A stretch of DNA of 16,504 nt. Source: Bifidobacteriaceae bacterium. Its GTDB lineage: Bacteria; Actinomycetota; Actinomycetes; Actinomycetales; WQXJ01. A program made the position numbers and the translations under genes. The notes below the pieces were generated by a model. That model was not told where the DNA came from. It was given only the letters and a program-made list of their open reading frames with translations, and searched no databases. Positions within the stretch are counted from its first letter, which is position 1; each line of letters opens with the position of its first letter. Positions 6,575-12,220 of this stretch are shown here, piece by piece. The DNA lies in the NCBI GenBank assembly GCA_031258055.1, contig JAIRNM010000338.1:1-16504 (forward strand), read 5' to 3'.

Positions 6575-6734
6575 TGCCGCCGGTTTGGTCGAGCATCTCG
6601 AAGCACAGGTCGCTTATCGTTTACATTCTGGCGGATGTCAGTTATCGCTGACAGGTGATCGCCTCTAACGCGAAAGTTAACTTTCCCGAATGGCGGCGCC
6701 CGCCCCAGGCGGGCTGGGTGGCTAACCCGCAGAA
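6575..6734. promoter_or_regulatory. Former hipBA control region with two palindromes
   Basis: This gap holds TGTCAG-TTATCG-CTGACA (6636-6653) with 6-bp perfect arms, and GAAAGTTAACTTTC (6672-6685), a perfect 14-bp palindrome. They lie upstream of the broken hipB reading frame and may be remains of its operator. A TACATT hexamer at 6622-6627 is a possible -10 box. No intact gene follows. Confidence 0.4.
6671..6728. repeat. Structured intergenic repeat, copy B
   Basis: This is the second copy of the element at 3459-3514. It contains the 11-mer CGGCGCCCGCC (6694-6704) and a hairpin GCCCGCC (6698-6704) / GGCGGGC (6708-6714) with a 3-nt loop. The outer stem seen in copy A is largely lost. It begins inside the 14-bp palindrome and ends just before the hipB remnant. 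Confidence 0.55.
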
Positions 6735-6977
6735 TTGGGCGCCCTCCTGCGCGAAGTGCGGCAATGCAAAGGGCTGACCCAACAAGACCTGGCCAGCCAG
6801 TTGGGCGCCAGCCGCCAGTGGGTGATCGTGGCTGAGGCCGGTTCGCCCAATCTGTGACTCTCCCTGGTCATAGACGCTTTGCGTCTAGTCGACCGGCTGG
6901 TCGACGTAGTCCCGGACAACTCATCCCAGGCGATCCTCGACGCAGGGTTCGAGCCCAAACCATATCCGCTCGTCTGA
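6735..6977 (+). pseudogene. hipB: hipB-type antitoxin remnant, one internal stop
   Basis: A helix-turn-helix (XRE) antitoxin frame reads LGALLREVRQCKGLTQQDLA, then SQLGASRQWVIVAEAGSPNL, then TGA at 6855-6857. It continues in the same frame with LSLVIDALRLVDRLVDVV to a natural-looking stop at 6975-6977. No clear ATG or GTG start remains; TTG 6735 is the only option, and the preceding in-frame codons quickly hit TAA at 6723. The partner hipA frame starts at 6974. An intact gene would have been a DNA-binding repressor and HipA inhibitor. The decay is by substitution only. Confidence 0.78.
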
Positions 6978-7660
6978 GCCTGTGGCTCGGCCGAGAGTTC
7001 GCTGGCCACATGACTGAAGCCCCGGACGGTTCGGTCTCGTTTCGATATAGCGATTCGTACCGCTCCCGCTCCGGCGCTGACGCGCTCCCCGCTGTCTCGG
7101 CCTCAATCCCGTTGACCTAAAGCGCCCGTCCGACGAGCTTGGTCGACCCCTGGCTGGACAACCTCCTGCTAGACAACGACGAGGTCCGCCGCCTCTGGGC
7201 GGCGCGTTTTGGGGAACGCCGACCCTCGGCCTTTGCCTTGCTGCGGCACATGGGAGCCGACTGTCCAGGCGCCGTCCAAGTGGTGGCAGAAGGAGCCGCC
7301 CCCAGTGACGTGGCTGAACTCGAACTGTTGGACGCACCCCAAATCGAAGCGCACATCGCCGAGCTCAGGCGCTATCCCGCCCAGTGGCTTTTCCCCGACC
7401 GGATTGGTCGGTGGCCTTAGGGCGGTCAGCAAAGCAAGTTCGCGCTGGTTCTTGTCAGCGGCGAGTGGTTCATGCCATAAGTACGGGCGGCGTCAACCCA
7501 TATCGTCAAGACCGGCATCGCTGGCCTGGAACTAGGTGACGTCGCCGAGTTCGTGATCTTGAGCGCCGCGCGTACCCTGGGTTTGCCGGTTCCAGGTGCC
7601 AACCTAATCCGCTTCGGGGACCAAGTAACATTGGTCGTCACCCGTTCCGATCCAATCGTC
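6974..7660 (+). pseudogene. hipA: hipA-type toxin kinase remnant, three stops and 3' loss
   Basis: One frame from 6974 to about 7660 keeps HipA N-terminal features: LWLGREFAGHMTEAPDGSVSFRY, DNLLLDNDEVRRLWAARFG, FALLRHMGADCPGAVQVV, GGQQSKFALVL, STHIVKTGI, LGLPVPGA and FGDQVTLVVTR. It is broken by TAA (7118-7120, codon 49), TAG (7418-7420, codon 149, where a Leu is usual before GGxQ) and TAA (7478-7480, codon 169). There is no frameshift. Similarity ends near 7660, so the C-terminal kinase lobe is gone. The start codon position is CTG, overlapping the hipB stop as CTGA, where ATGA or GTGA would be normal. An intact HipA phosphorylates glutamyl-tRNA synthetase or another target. This copy cannot make a kinase. 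Confidence 0.82.
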
Positions 7661-7708
7661 AGCGCTGGAGGAACGGTCACTCCCCCGTTGGGTGGTGGGC
7701 GGGGTCGA

Positions 7709-7714
7709 TATACT
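7709..7714 (+). promoter_or_regulatory. -10 box for the DUF3592 gene
   Basis: TATACT lies 64 nt upstream of the TTG start at 7779, giving a leader of roughly 58 nt that contains the GAGGAG ribosome site (7765-7770). A TTGGGT-like -35 at 7688 has a short spacer, so the call rests mainly on the -10. Confidence 0.4.
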
Positions 7715-7778
7715 GGCGCGGAACACCCGGCTGGGGAAGGGCGGCGTCAGCACTGGGATTGATTGAGGAGCAATCGGG

Positions 7779-8330
7779 TTGAAGTCACGCGGGAACGGAT
7801 TTACCAAGGGATTTGTGGGGGTCCTCGTCGGCTTGGTGTTCTTAGGGGTGGGTCTATTCCTGGGGAGCATGAAGCTAAGCGAAGCTTGGTTCGTGCTCAG
7901 CGACTTGCCGCGCTGGCAAGAGGCCGAGGCGACAGTCCTATCCGTCTCCATCGCCTCCAGCGACACGGAGAGGGTGAGAACGACCGACACCAAGGTCTAC
8001 TTCACCTACACCGTCCTGTTCGATCTCACTCTTAGCTTCGAGACAGTCGACGGACCCACCACTGTTGACTATCTGGCTACGGCGACCGGCTCGGGGTCAA
8101 CCCGGCAACTTCCGGCCGACTTGTCCACACGGTTCAAGGCAGATACCCGTGAGCGGATCGTCTACGACCCGGATTCTCCCGAAGACCTGAGGATTGGGTC
8201 CAAGAAGGAGATCGCGTCCGAGTCCCGCGACCCGCTTACTTGGCTCATGCCGATCTTGGCCACCAGCGCTGGACTCGGCCTGATCATCTTCGAGGTCGTT
8301 GTACGTGTTCGACAGCGCCGGGGGCGCTAG
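7779..8330 (+). CDS. DUF3592 membrane protein
   Basis: This is a 183-residue protein of unknown function. A hydrophobic segment lies at about 12-30 after KSRGNGFTKG and a second at about 154-175 before a basic tail (RVRQRRGR). The central loop (about 45-145) would be outside the cytoplasm. It has the DUF3592 pattern: WQEAEATVLSVSI, VYFTYTVLFDL and an ending ERIVYDPDSPEDLRIG. The start is TTG at 7779, with GAGGAG (7765-7770) 8 nt upstream; unlike many neighbours it therefore has a normal leader. It lies between the hipA remnant and the peptidase gene, which begins 9 nt after its stop. No function is assigned. Confidence 0.78.
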   Translation: MKSRGNGFTKGFVGVLVGLVFLGVGLFLGSMKLSEAWFVLSDLPRWQEAEATVLSVSIASSDTERVRTTDTKVYFTYTVLFDLTLSFETVDGPTTVDYLATATGSGSTRQLPADLSTRFKADTRERIVYDPDSPEDLRIGSKKEIASESRDPLTWLMPILATSAGLGLIIFEVVVRVRQRRGR

Positions 8331-8333
8331 CTT
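8328..8333 (+). promoter_or_regulatory. Possible -10 box of the M20 peptidase gene
   Basis: TAGCTT lies 6 nt before the ATG at 8340 and its first three bases are the stop codon of the preceding gene. This would give the peptidase gene its own leaderless promoter in addition to read-through. The short gap means chance cannot be excluded. Confidence 0.3.
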
Positions 8334-8339
8334 TGTCGG

Positions 8340-9650
8340 ATGGACATTTCTTTAGCGGACGATGCCGTCCGAATAGCCCGCGACCTCATCCGGTTTGACA
8401 CCACCAACACCGGCGATGAGCGCTCGAAAGGTGAACGCGACGCCGCTGAATACGTCATTGGCCTGCTAGAGGATTGGGGCTACGAACCTCAGTATGTCGA
8501 ATCTCGGCCACGGCGGGGGACCGTCGTGTTGCGCTTGGAAGGCCAGGATCAGGCCCGGCCCGCCCTGGTGTTGCACGGACACCTCGATGTTGTTCCGGCC
8601 GATCCGGCCGAATGGACGGCCGACCCGTTCGGAGCCGAAATCCGCGCCGGCGCCATTTGGGGACGGGGCGCTGTGGACATGAAAGACATGGACGCGATGA
8701 TTCTGGCGGTGATCGGCGCTTGGCGCCGCGAAGGCCGCAAACCGCCCCGTGACCTTGTGGTTTGTTTCTTCGCTGATGAGGAGGCGGGGGGCCTGCTGGG
8801 CAGCCATTGGCTCGTGGGCGAACATCCCGAATGGTTCCGTGGTGCCACCGAGGCGGTCAGCGAAGTAGGCGGATTCTCGGTCGATCTGGACGGCCAGCGG
8901 GCTTACTTGATCCAAACGGCCGAGAAAGGAATCGCTTGGCTGCGGTTGGTCGCCGAAGGCACGCCCGGACACGGCTCCGCCGTCAATCACGACAACGCTG
9001 TCCAGCATCTGGTCGAATCTTTAGCCCGAATCGCCGCCGCGCCCTGGCCGGTGCGGTTGACCCCCACCGTCCATGAACTGCTGCGCGGAGCGGCGGAACT
9101 GACCGGTCGGCCTTTCGACCCAGCCAATCCGGCCAGTATTGACGAACTGCTAGCAGCTTTCGGCCCGGCCCGGCGTTTCGTAGGAGCCTCGGTTGCTACT
9201 GGCACTAACCTGACTTCGCTCGCGGCCGGCTCGAAGGTGAACGTGGTTCCCCGCACGGCTCAGGCGACAGTCGACATCCGGCCCGTACCGGGCGATGACG
9301 AGTTAGTTCACCAGACCGTCAACCGGTTGGCCGGCCCCCATATAGCGGTCGAGTCAATCAATCAGGACATCGCTTTGGAAGCGCCGTTCGACGCACCGCT
9401 AGTCGCCGCTATGAAAGCGGCCCTAGCCGCCGGAGACCCGGAAGCGACCGCCTTGCCTTACATGCTAGCTGGCGGGACCGACGGCAAGGCCCTAGCCCGC
9501 TTAGGCATCAAATCCTATGGATTCGCGCCGCTGCGACTGCCGCCGGACTTCGACTTCACGGCCATGTTTCACGGCGTCGATGAGCGTGTCCCAGTTGATT
9601 CGCTGCGCTGGGGCGCCGGTGTGCTGGCCGACTTCCTGGACCACGCCTGA
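8340..9650 (+). CDS. M20-family metallopeptidase (dipeptidase/deacylase)
   Basis: This is a zinc-dependent hydrolase of peptide or N-acyl amino acid bonds, probably cytoplasmic. The 436-residue product carries the M20 residues in order: LVLHGHLDVVP (H81, D83), GRGAVDMKD (D113 bridging zinc), FADEEAGG (E147 general base, E148 ligand), SEVGG (E175) and MFHGVDE (H411). A lid/dimerisation domain is inserted between, with GTPGHGSAVNHDNA (H211). Homologues in actinobacteria are often labelled ArgE/DapE-like, and the gene occupies the same block near uppP and mshC in mycobacteria. Substrate is not known; lysine pathway desuccinylase is possible but unproven. The ATG at 8340 precedes the conserved DDAVRIARDLIRFDTTN. 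Confidence 0.92.
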   Translation: MDISLADDAVRIARDLIRFDTTNTGDERSKGERDAAEYVIGLLEDWGYEPQYVESRPRRGTVVLRLEGQDQARPALVLHGHLDVVPADPAEWTADPFGAEIRAGAIWGRGAVDMKDMDAMILAVIGAWRREGRKPPRDLVVCFFADEEAGGLLGSHWLVGEHPEWFRGATEAVSEVGGFSVDLDGQRAYLIQTAEKGIAWLRLVAEGTPGHGSAVNHDNAVQHLVESLARIAAAPWPVRLTPTVHELLRGAAELTGRPFDPANPASIDELLAAFGPARRFVGASVATGTNLTSLAAGSKVNVVPRTAQATVDIRPVPGDDELVHQTVNRLAGPHIAVESINQDIALEAPFDAPLVAAMKAALAAGDPEATALPYMLAGGTDGKALARLGIKSYGFAPLRLPPDFDFTAMFHGVDERVPVDSLRWGAGVLADFLDHA

Positions 9651-9701
9651 ACCTAGGACGGGCGAACGCTGGCCATCAATGCTGGCCCGGAAGCCGGACG
9701 G

Positions 9702-9920
9702 TCACAAGAACCACACGGTTGACTCGACTTTGAGGGTCTTGCGGCGAAGCCAAACCCGCTTGGCGCCACCCCAGTAGCGGGCTGATCGCGCCATCTCCCA
9801 GCGGCCGTATTCGGCCTGGTCGGTGATCAATCGGCGGGCGGCGCCGGACGTCAGATTAGCCGGTACGGTCACAACTCTGTATTCGTAGGAACCGCCGCGG
9901 GCGAGCCAAGTATCGTTCAT
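9702..9920 (-). CDS. DUF5703 family small protein
   Basis: This is a conserved actinobacterial protein of unknown function, 72 residues from the ATG at 9920. It shows the family pattern: YEYRVVTVPANLTSGAARRL, DQAEYGRWEMARSARY, then a basic RVWLRRK end. The ATG at 9920 has GGAAG a few nt upstream. The longer GTG start at 9965 would add 15 residues unlike the family and leave no space for a promoter. It lies convergent to the M20 gene and divergent from the acidic protein gene, in a block usually kept with uppP and mshC. It has no signal peptide or membrane segment. Confidence 0.8.
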   Translation of the reverse strand: MNDTWLARGGSYEYRVVTVPANLTSGAARRLITDQAEYGRWEMARSARYWGGAKRVWLRRKTLKVESTVWFL

Positions 9921-9952
9921 CGCTTCCAATGGTAATGGGGAGTAAAAACGGG

Positions 9953-9958
9953 TAACGT
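9953..9958 (+). promoter_or_regulatory. -10 box of the acidic protein gene
   Basis: TAACGT is followed by exactly 7 nt and the ATG at 9966. No Shine-Dalgarno motif is present before the ATG, which supports a leaderless mRNA. Confidence 0.5.
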
Positions 9959-9965
9959 CAAACAC

Positions 9966-10271
9966 ATGAATCCGGAACCGCGTGTAGCGCTGGAACGCCT
10001 AATAGCAGCCCTTGAACGCCATTTTGAGGCGACCAGCACCGGCCGGGGGGTCGAAGACCCGGCCTACACGGCCGCCTACCGGCAATTGATTGAGGCCTTC
10101 GAGGCCTACGATGACGTGCTGTACGACCTCTACGGCATAGACACCCCATTCTTGGTCTACGACGAGGACGAAGACGAAGCGGTCGCTGAACTGATTGATG
10201 AACTCGTCGATGACCTTGATGACGAGAACCCCTACGAGGATGACACCGCGCCGGAAGACTTCGGCCTCTAG
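9966..10271 (+). CDS. Small acidic conserved actinobacterial protein
   Basis: The 101-residue protein has a helical N-terminal half, PRVALERLIAALERHFEATS and DPAYTAAYRQLIEAFEAYDD, and a strongly acidic C-terminal half (from about residue 60, including VYDEDEDEAVAELIDELVDD). It has no cysteine, membrane segment or catalytic motif. Similar proteins occur beside DUF5703 genes in actinobacteria; I recall some carry the uncertain label primosomal protein, which I would not rely on. The acidic tail might mimic nucleic acid or bind a basic partner, which is inference only. Start ATG 9966 with a -10 box at 7 nt. It faces the aldo/keto reductase gene across two hairpin repeats. Confidence 0.75.
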   Translation: MNPEPRVALERLIAALERHFEATSTGRGVEDPAYTAAYRQLIEAFEAYDDVLYDLYGIDTPFLVYDEDEDEAVAELIDELVDDLDDENPYEDDTAPEDFGL

Positions 10272-10298
10272 CTCCAGTAAGGTCCCGGAACTCCGACG

Positions 10299-10323
10299 AA
10301 TGAACCGAGTTTTGCCTCTCGGT
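10299..10323. terminator. Hairpin ahead of the 35-bp repeats
   Basis: ACCGAG (10304-10309) pairs perfectly with CTCGGT (10318-10323) around an 8-nt loop that begins TTTT. It partly overlaps the first 35-bp repeat, so the two hairpins compete. Together they probably end transcription of the acidic protein gene. A relative lies at 5581-5616. Confidence 0.45.
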
Positions 10324-10395
10324 GAGCCACCAAGTACGTCCCCGTGGCTCACGCCTGGAGTCTCGGTGAGCCACCAAGTACGTCCCCGTGGCTCA
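10317..10395. repeat. Two 35-bp tandem repeats, each a hairpin
   Basis: Identical 35-bp units lie at 10317-10351 and 10361-10395, separated by 9 bp (period 44). Each contains TGAGCCAC and GTGGCTCA, perfect 8-bp inverted arms around a 13-nt loop. The second unit includes the stop codon of the aldo/keto reductase gene (10393-10395, minus). The pair lies between convergent genes and can act as a two-way terminator. Confidence 0.85.
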
Positions 10396-11343
10396 AGAAA
10401 CCTCGTCGAGGGCTTCAATGATTTCGGGCGGGAGTTCCAGGTCAGAACCGACTAGAGCGGTGTGGAGCTGGGCGGCGTTGCGGGCGCCAAGGATGGCGCT
10501 GGCCACACCCGGCCGGGACCGCACCCAGGCCAGAGACACGTCGAGTGGCGCCACACCCAGACCGTCGGCGGCCGCCGCGACCGCCTCCACCACTGCGGCG
10601 GCCGCGTGGGACAGGTACGGCGTCACGAAGCCCCGCAGATGGGGCGATGCCGCCCGCGAATCAGCCGGGACACCGTGACGGTATTTGCCGGTCAGGACGC
10701 CGCGCCCAAGCGGGCTCCAAGCCAAGATACCCAGGCCAAGAGCTTCGGCCGCGGGCACCAGTTCAGCCTCGATCCGCCGGTTGAGGAGGGAGTATTCGAC
10801 CTCCACCGCCGTCAGGCCCGCTCCTACGCCCAGCCCGGCTAGCTGAATCAGGCTGTGGGCTCGGGTGGTCTGCCAGGCCGGATAGTTGGACAGTCCGATG
10901 TAACGGGCCTTGCCGGCGCTGACCGCCCACTGCAGTGCCCCCAGGGTCTCTTCCAGCGGGACGGCTGGGTCGGGCCTTTGGACCAGCCAGAGGTCCACGT
11001 GGTCGGTGCCAAGTCGGCGCAGCGATTCGTTCAGATTGTCGAGGAGATTGCCGCGCGAGGCATCGGTCTGGAAATGCTCGCCTCGCATCTTGGAGCCGGA
11101 CTTGGTGCAGATGACCAGGTCTTCGCGCACCGCCAAGCCGGACCGCAGAAGCGACCCGAGTAACTCCTCCGCCGCGCCGTCGCCGTAGGAAGCGGCCGTG
11201 TCGATGAGCGAACCTCCGGCCTCGGTGAATTCGGCTAGCTGGTCGGCGGCATCCATCTCATCGGTGTCGCGTCCCCAGGTCATAGTCCCCAAAGCGAGTT
11301 CGGACACTCTCAGGCCGCTCCGGCCGAGGTTACGGTATTCCAC
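10393..11343 (-). CDS. Aldo/keto reductase
   Basis: This is a cytoplasmic NADPH-dependent oxidoreductase of the AKR superfamily, 316 residues from GTG 11343. It opens EYRNLGRSGLRVSELALGT, then GGSLIDTAASYGDG (D48, Y53), VICTKSG (K81), VDLWLVQRPDP and ARYIGLSNYPAWQ. Three residues of the catalytic tetrad are present (Asp, Tyr, Lys); the fourth, normally His in a VHR/HRP context, is Gln (Q122). The N-terminal extension available in frame up to 11511 lies over the divergent uppP gene and lacks similarity. TAGGCT lies 8 nt upstream of the GTG, so it is probably leaderless. It is a conserved neighbour of uppP and mshC in actinobacteria; its substrate is unknown. Confidence 0.9.
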   Translation of the reverse strand: MEYRNLGRSGLRVSELALGTMTWGRDTDEMDAADQLAEFTEAGGSLIDTAASYGDGAAEELLGSLLRSGLAVREDLVICTKSGSKMRGEHFQTDASRGNLLDNLNESLRRLGTDHVDLWLVQRPDPAVPLEETLGALQWAVSAGKARYIGLSNYPAWQTTRAHSLIQLAGLGVGAGLTAVEVEYSLLNRRIEAELVPAAEALGLGILAWSPLGRGVLTGKYRHGVPADSRAASPHLRGFVTPYLSHAAAAVVEAVAAAADGLGVAPLDVSLAWVRSRPGVASAILGARNAAQLHTALVGSDLELPPEIIEALDEVS

Positions 11344-11351
11344 GGCACCTA

Positions 11352-11361
11352 AGCCTATAGT
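11352..11361. promoter_or_regulatory. Overlapping divergent -10 boxes for uppP and the reductase
   Basis: In the 25-bp gap between divergent starts, TATAGT (11356-11361) lies exactly 7 nt before the uppP GTG at 11369. On the minus strand TAGGCT (11357-11352) lies 8 nt before the reductase GTG at 11343. The two hexamers share 2 bp around a CTATAG palindrome, so polymerase should be able to load in only one direction at a time. Confidence 0.55.
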
Positions 11362-11368
11362 TGGCCGC

Positions 11369-12220
11369 GTGAATTTGTGGGAAGCCCTCTTCTTGGGACT
11401 AGTCCAGGGGTTGACTGAGTTCTTGCCGATCTCGTCTTCCGCCCATTTGCGGATCATCGGCGAATTCCTGCCCTCCGCCAAAGATCCGGGCGCGGCCTTC
11501 ACCGCGATCATCCAGATCGGAACCGAACTGGCGGTGCTGGTCTACTTCCGGCGCGAAGTCTGGGCCATCGTCAAGTCTTGGACTCTGTCCTGGAAGCAAG
11601 GCGGCCGGCCGAAGGATCGGGACGCCCAGATGGGCTGGTTGATAATTGTCGGCTCGGTCCCAATTGTGGTGTTGGGGTTCTTGTTCCAAGACTCGATTGA
11701 GACCCACCTGAGGAACCTATACATCACCGGCGCCATGCTGATCGGTTTCGCCCTCCTGCTGGGCGCGGCGGACGCCTACGCCGGGCGGCGGGCGGCGCGG
11801 ATAAGGCCAAAGGAACTGGACGGCATCGGCCTGGGCGACGGCCTGTTGTACGGCCTGGCCCAAGCCTTGGCGCTGATCCCGGGCGTGTCTCGGTCGGGTG
11901 GGACGATCACCGCCGGTTTGGCGATGGGCTATAGCCGGGAAGCGGCCGCCCGGTACTCGTTTCTGCTGGCCATGCCAGCGGTGTTCGGTGCCGGACTGCT
12001 CGAACTGGTCAAAGCGCTGGGCGAGGAAACCGCTCTGGAAGCCGGTTGGGGCAACACGATCGCGGCCGGGGTGACCGCCTTCGCGGTCGGCTATGTGGTT
12101 ATCATCGCCTTCCTGAAAATCGTCTCGACCTATTCATATAGGCCGTTCGTCTATTACCGTCTGGTTCTTGGCGCCGTAGTCATAACGCTGCTGGCGACGC
12201 ACGTCTTGTACCCTAGCTAA
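11369..12220 (+). CDS. uppP: Undecaprenyl-diphosphatase
   Basis: This membrane enzyme dephosphorylates undecaprenyl diphosphate, recycling the lipid carrier for peptidoglycan and other envelope polymers; overexpression is known to give bacitracin resistance. The 283-residue product shows the two UppP/BacA signatures: QGLTEFLPISSSAHL (Q13, E17, S22-S24, H26) and PGVSRSGGT (171-179, with R175). About eight hydrophobic segments are present. The GTG at 11369 gives the family's standard N-terminus (NLWEALFLGLVQG); the frame is open back to 11198 but the extra part is antisense to the reductase gene. A -10 box lies 7 nt upstream, so leaderless. mshC begins directly after its stop codon. Confidence 0.96.
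   Translation: MNLWEALFLGLVQGLTEFLPISSSAHLRIIGEFLPSAKDPGAAFTAIIQIGTELAVLVYFRREVWAIVKSWTLSWKQGGRPKDRDAQMGWLIIVGSVPIVVLGFLFQDSIETHLRNLYITGAMLIGFALLLGAADAYAGRRAARIRPKELDGIGLGDGLLYGLAQALALIPGVSRSGGTITAGLAMGYSREAAARYSFLLAMPAVFGAGLLELVKALGEETALEAGWGNTIAAGVTAFAVGYVVIIAFLKIVSTYSYRPFVYYRLVLGAVVITLLATHVLYPS
12209..12214 (+). promoter_or_regulatory. Possible internal -10 box for mshC
   Basis: TACCCT inside the last codons of uppP lies 6 nt before the mshC ATG at 12221. It could allow mshC its own leaderless transcript besides read-through from uppP. It is weaker evidence than the first-gene promoters because it lies in coding sequence. Confidence 0.3.

Noticed and set aside
7139..7420. Separate 93-residue gene
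   Set aside because: It is an internal piece of the hipA frame between two premature stops and starts only at an incidental TTG.
6735..7660. Functional hipBA through stop-codon read-through
   Set aside because: Four stops of all three types plus loss of the kinase half make a working product very unlikely.
7553..7762. Separate 69-residue gene
   Set aside because: Its first 36 residues are the next hipA segment, in the same frame; the rest has no recognisable similarity.
10317..10395. CRISPR array
   Set aside because: Only two repeats with a 9-bp gap and no spacer-sized interval or cas gene; these are tandem hairpins.
11344..11511. 56-residue N-terminal extension of the aldo/keto reductase
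   Set aside because: It is antisense to uppP and lies before the usual family start; GTG 11343 gives the standard N-terminus.
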